From an uncultured Pseudomonadota bacterium (GTDB taxonomy: Bacteria > Pseudomonadota > Alphaproteobacteria > UBA9219), in NCBI GenBank assembly GCA_903824505.1, contig CAIJXG010000056.1, positions 1 through 33,528 of the forward strand: 33,528 bases of DNA, written 5' to 3'. The position numbers and the translations under genes are program-made. The first letter of the stretch is position 1; every line of letters starts with the position of its first letter. Of this stretch, positions 12,849 through 20,134 are shown one piece after another. The notes below the pieces were generated by a model, which ran no database searches, had not been told where the DNA came from, and saw only the letters and a list, made by a program, of their open reading frames with translations.

Positions 12849-13056
12849 GTCATACCGGCGAAAGCCGGTATCCATCGCCGCGCGCATGCCCCGTGCTCCG
12901 ACACGGGGTCTGCGCGGCGTAAGAGTCATTCATAAAGCATGGTTTTGTAATGCGTTGAAATTGTTGACTCATGTGCTCGCTATCGCTCGCGATGCATACC
13001 GTTTTTTAACGGTATGACGGCTATTTTTGTGTCGTGTTTTGTCGTTTTACTGAATC
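12849..13056 (-). repeat. Palindromic repeat, copy D, with leader
   Basis: Read on the minus strand it starts with the leader GATTCAGTAAAACGAC (13056-13041), then the ATCGCGAGCGATAGCGAGC arm ending in GAGTC (13 nt from the family consensus position on this strand; plus-strand GACTC at 12966-12970). A 38-nt spacer and the TTACGCCGCGC arm (plus-strand GAGTC 12923-12927) follow. Both terminal hairpins use the stem TACCG/CGGTA. The GCCGCGC arm carries an extra nested hairpin, CCCCGTG-CTCCGA-CACGGGG (12889-12908), absent from the other copies. It lies between the orphan gene and def. Confidence 0.88.
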
Positions 13057-13098
13057 GCCCTGCCTTTCTGATTTCCAAAAACCCCAAGCGTGAAACCC

Positions 13099-13623
13099 CT
13101 ACAACAAATGGCCCTCTTCTTGTTTTAATCCCTTGTCGATTTTGCGCAAAATGATATCCCGTTTGAGTTTTGAGATATGGTCGATGAAAAGCCCCCCATT
13201 CAAATGGTCGATTTCATGCTGGATACATTGGCTTAGGAGATCTTCGGCCTCCAGCTCGCGCGGCTTGTTGGCTTTATCCAGATAGCGGACGCGGATTCGG
13301 CGGGGACGAGTCACTTTGGCATAATGGCCCGGGAGCGATAGGCAGCCTTCTTCGTAAGTATAGGTCTCATCCGGGTCGCGCCACATAACTTCCGGATTTG
13401 CCATAAAAAGCCCTGTTTTTCCGTCTCTATCCTCCGACAAATCCGCCACAATGACTCGCCGCAACACGCCAACCTGCGTGGCGGCAAGGCCGATCCCTTT
13501 GCCCTTATACATCGTCTCGAGCATATCCTCCATCAGCCGCACGACTTTGGAATCCACAGACGCAACGGGCAAGGCGGTGCGCCGCAGCACCTCGGCGGGA
13601 AAGGTTTGAATGGGAAGGAGCAT
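13099..13623 (-). CDS. def: Peptide deformylase
   Basis: This metalloenzyme removes the formyl group from the N-terminal methionine of new proteins, undoing the Fmt modification. At 174 residues it has the normal bacterial length. All three family motifs are present: GIGLAATQVG, EEGCLSLPG (metal-binding cysteine) and QHEIDHLNG (two metal-binding histidines and the catalytic glutamate). The ATG at 13623 lies three bases after the yebC stop, so the two are probably cotranscribed and translationally coupled. The usual def-fmt pair is interrupted downstream by repeat D and the orphan gene at 12330. Confidence 0.97.
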   Translation of the reverse strand: MLLPIQTFPAEVLRRTALPVASVDSKVVRLMEDMLETMYKGKGIGLAATQVGVLRRVIVADLSEDRDGKTGLFMANPEVMWRDPDETYTYEEGCLSLPGHYAKVTRPRRIRVRYLDKANKPRELEAEDLLSQCIQHEIDHLNGGLFIDHISKLKRDIILRKIDKGLKQEEGHLL

Positions 13624-13626
13624 GGG

Positions 13627-14370
13627 TCAGGACTCCCCTTCTTCATCGTCGATTTCGAAATTGCCAAAGACGGTCTGAACATCGTCATTGTCTTCCAGCG
13701 CATCGACTAATTTCATTAAAGTTTGTGCCGCCTCTCCCGTAACGGGAGTCAGCGTGTTGGGATGCCATGTCAGTTTCGCGCTTTCCGAGTCGCCGAATTT
13801 TGCCTCGAGCACGTCCCGTACCGCGCCGAAGCTCTCAACGCTGGCGGTGACGATATGTCCAAAATCCCCGCTGTCGACGTTATCGCCTCCGGCATCGATC
13901 ACGGCTTCCAGCATGGAATCGGCGCTCGCCGCCGTCTTTGGAAAACCGATTTCGGCCACGCGGGTGAACATAAAGGCAACCGAGCCGCTTTCGCCCATTG
14001 ATCCGCCTTGCTTCGAGAAAATCGTTCGCAATTCGGCGGCGGTGCGATTGCGGTTGTCAGATAAAGCCTCGACGATCAAGGCGCATCCGCCCGGCCCATA
14101 GCCTTCATAGCGAATTTCTTCATAATTCGCGCTGTCAAGCGCGCCGGGCAAGGCGGCCTTAATCGCGCGGTCGATTCGATCGCGGGGCAGATTGTTCTTC
14201 CGCGCTTCGGCAATCGCCGCCCGCAAGCGGGGATTAAAGGCAGGATCGGGCATGCCTTGCTTGGCGGAAACCGTGATTTCCCGCGCGAGTTTGCTGAAAA
14301 TCTTCGCGCGTTTTACCTCAGACTTTGCCTTTTGATGCATAACGTTTTTGGCGTGGGAATGACCGGCCAT
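13627..14370 (-). CDS. YebC/TACO1 family protein
   Basis: YebC-family proteins bind the ribosome or DNA; members have been described as transcription regulators and as factors that help translation through difficult stretches such as polyproline. The start MAGHSHAKNVMHQKAKSEV (ATG at 14370, GAGG eight bases upstream) is the conserved family N-terminus, so I reject the longer frame from 14436. The 247 residues match the family. Other signatures include NNLPRDRIDRAIKAA, YEGYGPGGCALIVEALSDN and MGESGSVAFMF. The protein ends in an acidic tail. In many bacteria the neighbour is ruvC; here def follows three bases after the stop and is likely in the same operon. Confidence 0.95.
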   Translation of the reverse strand: MAGHSHAKNVMHQKAKSEVKRAKIFSKLAREITVSAKQGMPDPAFNPRLRAAIAEARKNNLPRDRIDRAIKAALPGALDSANYEEIRYEGYGPGGCALIVEALSDNRNRTAAELRTIFSKQGGSMGESGSVAFMFTRVAEIGFPKTAASADSMLEAVIDAGGDNVDSGDFGHIVTASVESFGAVRDVLEAKFGDSESAKLTWHPNTLTPVTGEAAQTLMKLVDALEDNDDVQTVFGNFEIDDEEGES

Positions 14371-14469
14371 TGGAAGAGCCTCTTGAAAAAGGAAAAAGAT
14401 TAGGCCCAATCTCTGCAGAGGATAGGGGGGATTCAAGACCCCCTTCTTTACTCACTGGGTGTAGGGGTA

Positions 14470-14498
14470 ACTACAGCACAAAGCTTTTTGCCGTTCAA
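14470..14498 (-). promoter_or_regulatory. Candidate promoter of yebC-def
   Basis: On the minus strand, TTGAAC (14498-14493) and TGTAGT (14475-14470) are separated by exactly 17 bases. The leader would be about 95 nt. It lies back to back with the control region of the divergent efflux genes, and its -35 box is next to the tandem 13-bp repeat. Confidence 0.45.
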
Positions 14499-14500
14499 GA

Positions 14501-14526
14501 GCCGCACGAGTATGCCGCACGAGTAT
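14501..14526 (+). repeat. Tandem 13-bp direct repeat in the divergent control region
   Basis: GCCGCACGAGTAT occurs twice in immediate succession (14501-14513 and 14514-14526), between the yebC promoter and the efflux genes. The 13-bp period exceeds one helical turn. It may be a protein-binding pair or a simple duplication; no regulator gene is adjacent. Confidence 0.6.
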
Positions 14527-14564
14527 AGGCGGTTTTCACTGCATTGCCCTGTCTGGGTGGCATT

Positions 14565-14594
14565 TTGATTGCGATCAAGCATTTTGGCTGATAT
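14565..14594 (+). promoter_or_regulatory. Candidate promoter and operator of the efflux genes
   Basis: TTGATT (14565-14570) and TGATAT (14589-14594) are 18 bases apart and could be -35 and -10 boxes. The -35 box is part of a small palindrome, TTGAT-TGCG-ATCAA (14565-14578), a plausible operator for a dimeric repressor. Matches to the consensus are modest, and this is inferred from the sequence alone. Confidence 0.35.
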
Positions 14595-14627
14595 CAAAAG
14601 GATCCTCTCTTCTTCGCTTCATCCCCC

Positions 14628-16076
14628 ATGCGCGTTTTTTCTTTTCTGTCTGTGGCCTGCGCCCTCGCGCTGCTGAGCGCCTGCGCCGTGGGGCCTGACT
14701 TTACGCCCCCCGCGCCGCCGGAGGCGGGGTCCTATGATTCTGAATCCCTTTCTGCGGTCACGGCAGATGGTGCGCAGGAAGTGAAAGAAGGGAAGCAAAT
14801 TGAGTCCAAATGGTGGGCCGCGTTTCATTCGGCAAGCCTCAACGCGCTTGTGGATCGGGCGCTTCAACGCAATCCGGATCTAGAGACGATGCAGGCGCGG
14901 TTACGCGGGGCTGAGGCGGCGCGGGCGGCCGAGGAAGCTGCCCTGTTTCCGACTGTTTCGGGCGGATTCTCGTCTCAGCGGCAGAAAACATCGGGCGCGT
15001 CGAACGGGGGCTTGTTTCGGGGATTTACCTATACGCTTCATGACGCCTCGGTCGGCGTGTCGTGGGGGCTTGATCTTTTCGGCGGGACTCGCCGCGCGGT
15101 CGAAGGGCTGGACGCTCAAGTCAACCAGACTCGTTTCGAGGAGCAAACCGCCCGTCTGGCCTTGATCGCGAATGTTGTCACGACGGCGGTTCAAGAGGCC
15201 GCCCTGCAAGAGCGACTCAAAGAAACCGAATCCCTGATTGCGGATCAGACTCAGATTTTGAAGATTGTAACGGCTCGTTTTGATGCGGGTTCTGTGCCTA
15301 AAGGCGCTGTAACGTCTCAACAAAGTGCTGTGGCTGCGGCCGTGGCTACCTTGCCGCCTTTGAAAAAACAAGAAAGCGCGACGCGCCATGCTTTGGCCGC
15401 TTTGACAGGCGATATGCCGAATGCGCGGATGGGCGCGACGCTTCGTTTGGACGACCTTACGCTGCCCTCCACACTGCCCTTGACGCTTCCCTCTCAGCTT
15501 GTCGGGCAAAGGCCGGATATCCGCGCCGCGCAAGAGGATCTCCATGCGGCCAGCGCCGCGATCGGGGTGGCTGTCGCGCAGCGGTTGCCTCAAATCACGT
15601 TGTCGGCGGATGTCGGGTCGATGGCCAACCGCTTGGCCAATCTTTTTGGTCCGGGCGGCGGATTTTGGAATTTGGGCGCGAATGCCAGTGAGGTTTTGTT
15701 CGATTCAGGCGCTCTGGCTAATAAAGAAGAAGAGGCGCGCGCGGCCTATGATGCCAGCGCGGCGCAATATAAAAAGACGGTTCTGGCGGCTTTTCAGAAT
15801 GTCGCGGATTCCTTACATGCGCTGCATGCCGATGCGGAAAGTCTGAATGCTGCGCAAGAGGCAGAACAGGCGGCGGCTGAAACGTTGACCCTCACGGAAG
15901 TGCAACAAAAAGCGGGGGCGATTTCCGAGGATAGCGTTCTGGCCGCACGTGCTGCGCACAGCCAAGTGGCGCAAGATCTGACACAGGCAAAAGCCCAACG
16001 ACTCGCCGATACAGCAGCTTTGTTTGCGGCTCTGGGCGGCGGTTTAAACGCGGATGACGGGAAGGACTCGCAGTGA
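14628..16076 (+). CDS. Outer-membrane efflux lipoprotein (NodT/OprM family)
   Basis: This is the outer-membrane channel of a tripartite efflux system. The N-terminus is a lipoprotein signal with lipobox LLSAC, followed directly by AVGPDFTPPAPPEAGSY, the standard start of NodT-type channels. At 482 residues it has the family length, and two outer-membrane efflux repeats are visible (WWAAFHSASLNALVDRALQRNPDL near the start, LVGQRPDIRAAQEDLHAA in the second half). Long alanine- and glutamine-rich helices would form the periplasmic tunnel. The ribosome binding site is weak. Its stop overlaps the start of the adaptor gene by four bases (GTGA), so the two form an operon. No inner-membrane pump gene follows, so the pump partner must be elsewhere. 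Confidence 0.93.
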   Translation: MRVFSFLSVACALALLSACAVGPDFTPPAPPEAGSYDSESLSAVTADGAQEVKEGKQIESKWWAAFHSASLNALVDRALQRNPDLETMQARLRGAEAARAAEEAALFPTVSGGFSSQRQKTSGASNGGLFRGFTYTLHDASVGVSWGLDLFGGTRRAVEGLDAQVNQTRFEEQTARLALIANVVTTAVQEAALQERLKETESLIADQTQILKIVTARFDAGSVPKGAVTSQQSAVAAAVATLPPLKKQESATRHALAALTGDMPNARMGATLRLDDLTLPSTLPLTLPSQLVGQRPDIRAAQEDLHAASAAIGVAVAQRLPQITLSADVGSMANRLANLFGPGGGFWNLGANASEVLFDSGALANKEEEARAAYDASAAQYKKTVLAAFQNVADSLHALHADAESLNAAQEAEQAAAETLTLTEVQQKAGAISEDSVLAARAAHSQVAQDLTQAKAQRLADTAALFAALGGGLNADDGKDSQ

Positions 16077-17185
16077 TTAAACGCATGCTCTTGATGCTTT
16101 TGGCTGTCACGCTGCTTATCGGCGGGCTTTTGGGGTTTAAAGTCGTCGGCGCGATCAAGACAAAAGAATTTTTGTCCGCGATGCCCGAGCCGCTTCAAAC
16201 CGTCTCGACCCAACCCGTCGCGATGCAGGATTGGACTCAGACTCTTGAGGCTGTCGGCAGTTTCCGCGCGGTGAATGGCACGGACGTTTCGACGGAAATT
16301 CCCGGGATTGTGGATGCGCTGTCTTTTGAATCGGGCGCAGAGGTCCAAAAAGGCGATGTCCTGATCCATTTGCGGGACGCGGATGATGTCGCGCGCTTGC
16401 AGGCTTTGGAGGCTTCCGAAAAGCTTGCGGTTCTGACCCTCGCGCGGGATGACAAACAGCGTCCCGCCCATGCGGTCAGTCAGGCGGTTTTGGATACTGA
16501 TCGTGCCACGCTTGATTCCGCGACGGCTTCGGTTGCCGCGCAAAAAGCGATGCTCGAGAAAAAGACCATCCGTGCGCCCTTTACGGGACGGTTGGGCGTC
16601 CGGCAAGTGGATATCGGGCAATATGTGACGGCAGGAGCGCCGCTCGTCACGCTTCAGCAACTCGACCCGCTTTATGTGGATTTCACGATTCCCGAACAGG
16701 ATCTTGCTCATTTGTCTCAGGGGCAAAAAGTCACAGCGCGCACGGACGTCTTTCCGGCTGAAAACCTCGACGGGGTGATTGCCGCCCTAACGCCGCGTGT
16801 CGAGGAGTCAACCCGCACCGTCCAAATCCGCGCAACTTTTGCCAATCCCGCTCATACGCTTTTGCCGGGCATGTTTGCTCGCGTAACGGTCGCGCTGGGT
16901 GGGCCGCAACAACGTATGACTCTGCCCGGCACGGCGCTGACTTATAATCCCTATGGCACGACCCTCTTCAAGGTTGAGCCGAAAGACGGCAAGCCCTTTG
17001 CCAAGCAAGTCTTTGTCACAACAGGCCCCACGCGCGGCGATCAGGTCACGATTCTCTCGGGGGTTCAGGCGGGGGATGAGATCGTCACCTCGGGCCAGAT
17101 GAAACTCCACACAGGGACGCCCCTGATGATCGACAACACGCTTGCCCCCAAAAACGATGCCGATCCGCATGTCGAGGATCGGTAG
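16073..17185 (+). CDS. RND efflux periplasmic adaptor (membrane fusion protein)
   Basis: The protein bridges an inner-membrane RND pump to the outer-membrane channel. It starts at a GTG (16073) overlapping the previous stop, with AAGGA upstream. An N-terminal membrane anchor, MLLMLLAVTLLIGGLLGFKVVG, is visible. Domains follow in family order: a lipoyl/barrel-sandwich half (VSTEIPGIVDALSFESGAEV, QKGDVLIHL), a short helical hairpin, the second half (IRAPFTGRLGVRQVDIGQYV), a beta-barrel (LYVDFTIPEQDLAHL) and a membrane-proximal domain. At 370 residues it is like MdtA- or MexH-type adaptors. It forms an operon with the NodT-like gene, but the expected RND transporter is missing and the next gene is rpsA. 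Confidence 0.93.
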   Translation: MIKRMLLMLLAVTLLIGGLLGFKVVGAIKTKEFLSAMPEPLQTVSTQPVAMQDWTQTLEAVGSFRAVNGTDVSTEIPGIVDALSFESGAEVQKGDVLIHLRDADDVARLQALEASEKLAVLTLARDDKQRPAHAVSQAVLDTDRATLDSATASVAAQKAMLEKKTIRAPFTGRLGVRQVDIGQYVTAGAPLVTLQQLDPLYVDFTIPEQDLAHLSQGQKVTARTDVFPAENLDGVIAALTPRVEESTRTVQIRATFANPAHTLLPGMFARVTVALGGPQQRMTLPGTALTYNPYGTTLFKVEPKDGKPFAKQVFVTTGPTRGDQVTILSGVQAGDEIVTSGQMKLHTGTPLMIDNTLAPKNDADPHVEDR

Positions 17186-17196
17186 AAAGATAAAAA

Positions 17197-17442
17197 AGCC
17201 TATCTCATTTTTCTTGCTTCTATGTGCAAGAGGGCCTATAGGCTGTGGCGTTCTTTGATGTCAAAGAACACGCTGGCATAAGGTCAGCGACGGAAGGATT
17301 CAAAAGGATCACGCGGCCAAGGCTTTCAGCCCGTTCCTGACATTGGCTCTTTCCGGTTTTTATCAAAACAACCGCTCCGGCGGTTTCAAAGCGAAAGCCT
17401 GCGGGACTCATGTGCCCGCTGTTCCCAAGAAAGAGACAATCA
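17197..17442 (+). promoter_or_regulatory. Hairpin-rich leader upstream of rpsA
   Basis: The 257-base gap between the adaptor and rpsA holds several perfect stems in series. A nested pair is formed by AGCCTAT/ATAGGCT (17197-17203, 17238-17244) around CTTGC/GCAAG. GTTCTTTG-ATGT-CAAAGAAC spans 17250-17269. CGCTG/CAGCG lies at 17271-17289 and AACCGC-TCCG-GCGGTT at 17370-17385. AAAGAGA precedes the start codon. S1 controls its own synthesis in E. coli through its leader, so a structured control region is plausible here, but I know of no family match. The first hairpin could instead end the efflux transcript. Confidence 0.45.
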
Positions 17443-19191
17443 ATGGCACAAAGTGCAACTCAAAAACGCGCCGAGAGTGCGCAAGCTCCTGTTTCCTCTG
17501 GCGAAAGCTTCGCCGAAATGTTGGAAAGCTCCCTTGGCGCCAAGGGCGGTTTTGAAGGCAAGGTTGTTAAGGGTCTTATTGTCGATATTGATGAAAAGAA
17601 CGCTTTTGCCGTGATTGATGTCGGCGGCAAATCCGAAGGGATCGTTTCCCTGCGCGAGTTTGACACGAACGGCGAGCCTGCCCATCTTAAGGTCGGGGAC
17701 ATCGTTGAAGTGTTCCTCGAACGGATGGAAGGCCGTGATGGTCAAGCCTCTTTGTCCCGCGAAAAAGCCAAACGCGAGGAAAGCTGGATCCTTTTGCAGC
17801 AATCTTTCGAACAGCAAAAGCATGTGGTCGGCATCATTTTCGGCCGCGTCAAGGGCGGCTTTACGGTCGATCTGAACGGCGCGACCGCGTTTTTGCCCGG
17901 CTCGCAAGTGGATATCCGCCCTGTGCGCGATGTCACGCCCTTGATGGGCACGCCGCAACCCTTCTTGCTTTTGAAAATGGATCGTTTGCGCGGCAATATT
18001 GTCGTTTCGCGTCGCGCCGTGCTGGAAGAAAGCCGCGCCGAAGCGCGGACCGAGCTGGTCTCGAGCCTCAAAGAAGGCCAGATTCTGCAAGGCGTTGTCA
18101 AAAACATCACCGATTACGGCGCGTTTGTGGATTTGGGGGGCGTGGACGGTTTGTTGCATGTCACGGATATCGCATGGCGGCGCGTCAACCACCCGTCCGA
18201 AGTTCTGCAAATTGGTCAACAGGTCAATGTGCAGGTCATCCGCTTCAACGCCGAAACCCAGCGCATCAGTCTGGGCATGAAGCAGTTGGAAACCGACCCG
18301 TGGGAGGGAGTGGCCGCCAAATATCCTGCGGGTCTGAAGATGAAAGGCCGCGTCACGAATATCACCGATTACGGCGCGTTCGTGGAGCTGGAGCCGGGCA
18401 TCGAAGGCCTTGTGCATGTCTCTGAAATGTCTTGGACCAAGAAGAACGTCCATCCGGGCAAGATCGTGTCGCAGAGCCAAGAAGTCGATGTCATGGTTCT
18501 GGACATTGATATGCAAAAGCGCCGCATCAGCCTCGGCATCAAGCAATGCGCCGAGAATCCTTGGACTCAATTCCGCGCGTCGCATTCCATCGGCAGCACG
18601 CTTTCGGGCGAAATCCGGAACATCACCGAGTTTGGCCTGTTTGTCGGCCTGTCGGGTGAGATCGACGGCATGGTTCACATGTCGGATCTGTCTTGGGATC
18701 TTTCGGGCGAAGAGGCGATCAAAGCCTACCAAAAGGGCCAGATGGTTGATGTCAAGGTCTTGGACATCGACAGCGAAAAGGAACGGATTAGCCTCGGCAT
18801 CAAACAGCTGGGCAGCGATCCGCATGAAGGCATCTCGGTCAACTTCAAGAAGGGCGACACGGTCACCTGCACCGTCAGCGCGGTTCAGGAGAACGGCATC
18901 GAGGTGACGCTAGGTGAGGAAGCGAATGCGTTTACAGGCTTCATCAAGCGCGGCGATTTGGCGCGGGATCGGTCTGAGCAGCGTTCGGATCGTTTTGCGG
19001 TCGGCGAAAAAGTCGATGCCAAGATTACGAGCGTCGAGAAGGCCAATCGTAAACTCGGCCTGTCGATCAAAGCCCGCGAGACTGAAGAAGAGAAGAAGGC
19101 GATGGACGAATATGGATCCTCGGATTCAGGCGCGTCTCTTGGCGATATTCTCGGCGCCGCCATCAAGAAGGCGCAGAAGAAGGAAGACTAA
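17443..19191 (+). CDS. rpsA: 30S ribosomal protein S1
   Basis: S1 binds mRNA on the small subunit and promotes initiation on structured or leaderless-like messages. I choose the ATG at 17443 (MAQSATQKRAE), behind AAAGAGA; this gives 582 residues, slightly above the usual alphaproteobacterial 560-570. Six S1 (OB-fold) domains run in tandem. The first two are the ribosome-docking type (GKVVKGLIVDIDEKNAFAVI, then GIIFGRVKGGFTVDLNGA). The next four carry the RNA-binding pattern, for example ITDYGAFVDLGGVDGLLHVT, ITDYGAFVELEPGIEGLVHV and ITEFGLFVGLSGEIDGMVHM. The usual neighbours cmk and ihfB are absent; efflux genes lie upstream on the same strand. A terminator follows at about 50 bases. Confidence 0.98.
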   Translation: MAQSATQKRAESAQAPVSSGESFAEMLESSLGAKGGFEGKVVKGLIVDIDEKNAFAVIDVGGKSEGIVSLREFDTNGEPAHLKVGDIVEVFLERMEGRDGQASLSREKAKREESWILLQQSFEQQKHVVGIIFGRVKGGFTVDLNGATAFLPGSQVDIRPVRDVTPLMGTPQPFLLLKMDRLRGNIVVSRRAVLEESRAEARTELVSSLKEGQILQGVVKNITDYGAFVDLGGVDGLLHVTDIAWRRVNHPSEVLQIGQQVNVQVIRFNAETQRISLGMKQLETDPWEGVAAKYPAGLKMKGRVTNITDYGAFVELEPGIEGLVHVSEMSWTKKNVHPGKIVSQSQEVDVMVLDIDMQKRRISLGIKQCAENPWTQFRASHSIGSTLSGEIRNITEFGLFVGLSGEIDGMVHMSDLSWDLSGEEAIKAYQKGQMVDVKVLDIDSEKERISLGIKQLGSDPHEGISVNFKKGDTVTCTVSAVQENGIEVTLGEEANAFTGFIKRGDLARDRSEQRSDRFAVGEKVDAKITSVEKANRKLGLSIKARETEEEKKAMDEYGSSDSGASLGDILGAAIKKAQKKED

Positions 19192-19243
19192 CCTTCTTTA
19201 GGGCTTATAAGAACCGATCGATGTAGGATTGTGATCGATTAAA

Positions 19244-19280
19244 GAGGGTGCGGGTTTCGACAGGAATCCGCGCCCTTCTT
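19244..19280 (+). terminator. Intrinsic terminator after rpsA
   Basis: AGAGGGTGCGGGTTTC and GGAATCCGCGCCCTTCT form a long stem with a few G-U pairs and a GACA loop, ending in a short T-rich tail (CTTCTTTAT). It lies about 50 bases after the rpsA stop and would release the rpsA transcript. Confidence 0.75.
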
Positions 19281-19359
19281 TATCAGCCAAAAGATCAGGA
19301 ACAGGGTCTTATACCGCACCACGTCCTAAGTTAGCCTTTTGTGTCCCGAGCGGTTACAA

Positions 19360-19430
19360 CAGGATTGCCGCGCGCCGGATATGAAAAGATGAAGCAAAAC
19401 AACGACTCGGCCCGGCCAGTGGCAATCCTG
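19360..19430. repeat. Long-loop inverted repeat upstream of the small secreted protein
   Basis: CAGGATTGCC (19360-19369) and GGCAATCCTG (19421-19430) are perfect 10-bp inverted copies, with a further GCCGG/CCGGC pair inside. The loop is about 50 bases. It fills part of the gap between the rpsA terminator and the gene at 19490, where no other gene is visible. It could be a folded 5' leader, a small RNA or a degraded insertion scar. Confidence 0.4.
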
Positions 19431-19489
19431 TCGCAGAGCGAGTTTTGTCGAGCAAAAAGTTTAACCTGTAACGTCTCGCAGTATAACGC

Positions 19490-19777
19490 ATGCGCTTCTT
19501 TGTTCTCTGTGTGTTTGTTGCTCTTTGGGCTTCTGTCCTTCCAGCCTTTGCAGGTCAGGCGGAGGTCAAAGACATCGCGCGACAAAACAACTGCCCGCCG
19601 AAAAAAATCGACGTGCAGCACAATGCCTTGGGCGAGAATGGCCGCACGCTTTACCGCGTCACCTGTATTCTGCCCAAAGTCACTGAAAAAGAAGACGCCC
19701 CGCTCGACGCGCTTGTCATCGCCTGTACAGGCTCTTTGTGCGAGCTTGTGCGTCCGGCCGAAGGGGAAAAGAAATAG
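19490..19777 (+). CDS. Small secreted cysteine-containing hypothetical protein, 95 aa
   Basis: I do not recognise a family. The N-terminus MRFFVLCVFVALWASVLPAFAG is a clear Sec signal peptide with an AFA cleavage site. The mature part of about 74 residues has three further cysteines (NNCPPKK, RVTCILPK and IACTGSLCEL counting two close together), so disulfide bonds in the periplasm are likely. It is otherwise hydrophilic with a charged C-terminal tail. The ATG at 19490 lacks a strong ribosome binding site. It is convergent with ssrA: its stop codon lies inside the ssrA terminator hairpin region. The role is unknown. Confidence 0.65.
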   Translation: MRFFVLCVFVALWASVLPAFAGQAEVKDIARQNNCPPKKIDVQHNALGENGRTLYRVTCILPKVTEKEDAPLDALVIACTGSLCELVRPAEGEKK

Positions 19778-19803
19778 GGGGTTTCTGTTGCCCGGCACCC
19801 CCC
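19767..19803 (-). terminator. Intrinsic terminator of ssrA
   Basis: Reading the minus strand, GGGGGT (19802-19797) and ACCCCC (19782-19777) pair across a 14-base loop and are followed by TATTTCTTTT. This marks the 3' end of the tmRNA transcript. It overlaps the last codons of the convergent small gene. Confidence 0.7.
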
Positions 19804-20085
19804 GAGCCGCGCATTGTGCGAACTACCATCCTTCCGCGAAGCGGAGATCAGGCAGCCATAGCAACAGCGCTCATGTCAACATTGTCGTTGGCATTTATGT
19901 TTTTGACCCGATAACGGCGGAATCATGCCGGGAAAAGACCTTATCTTTACTACGCGCGTCGATCCTGTTTCGCCCCCGCCTCAAAGCCCGACATTGATCC
20001 GGCTCTGGGGTGGAGGCGCCGGGTACCGCCCCCGGGTCCGCAGCGTCTATTCCACAAGGCGTTTATCGCCATAGTCGGAAAACCG
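19804..20085 (-). ncRNA. ssrA: Two-piece (permuted) tmRNA
   Basis: tmRNA rescues stalled ribosomes and tags the broken protein for degradation. On the minus strand the acceptor piece comes first (about 20085-20009). Its T-arm stem is CCGGG/CCCGG around loop GGCGGTA, and its 3' end reads CGCCTCC-A-CC. After an intervening loop (20008-19978) the coding piece starts at 19977 with GGGGGCG, which pairs over seven bases with CGCCTCC to form the tRNA-like acceptor stem. The tag frame at 19892-19848 reads ANDNVDMSAVAMAA then TGA, matching the ANDN...AA pattern of alphaproteobacterial tags. The genomic bases after the discriminator are CCC, so the final A of CCA must be added by an enzyme. Ends are approximate. 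Confidence 0.93.
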
Positions 20086-20098
20086 ACTCTTCCCTTAT

Positions 20099-20127
20099 AG
20101 CATAAAGAGCCTTGGGATGCACGTGAA
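20099..20127 (-). promoter_or_regulatory. Candidate ssrA promoter
   Basis: On the minus strand, TTCACG (20127-20122) and TATGCT (20104-20099) are 17 bases apart with four of six consensus matches each. Transcription would begin just upstream of the hairpin GTCGG-TTTT-CCGAC (20087-20074) and the acceptor piece. It lies directly after the msbA stop, so ssrA need not depend on msbA transcription. Confidence 0.5.
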
Positions 20128-20134
20128 TTACGCG

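Noticed and set aside
17440-18825. 461-codon minus-strand open frame inside rpsA
   Set aside because: It is an antisense shadow; its repeated peptides simply mirror the S1 repeats.
19331-19997. Open frames on both strands over the small secreted gene and ssrA
   Set aside because: The 218- and 155-codon frames overlap a gene with a clear signal peptide and a well-supported RNA gene, and have no domain resemblance.
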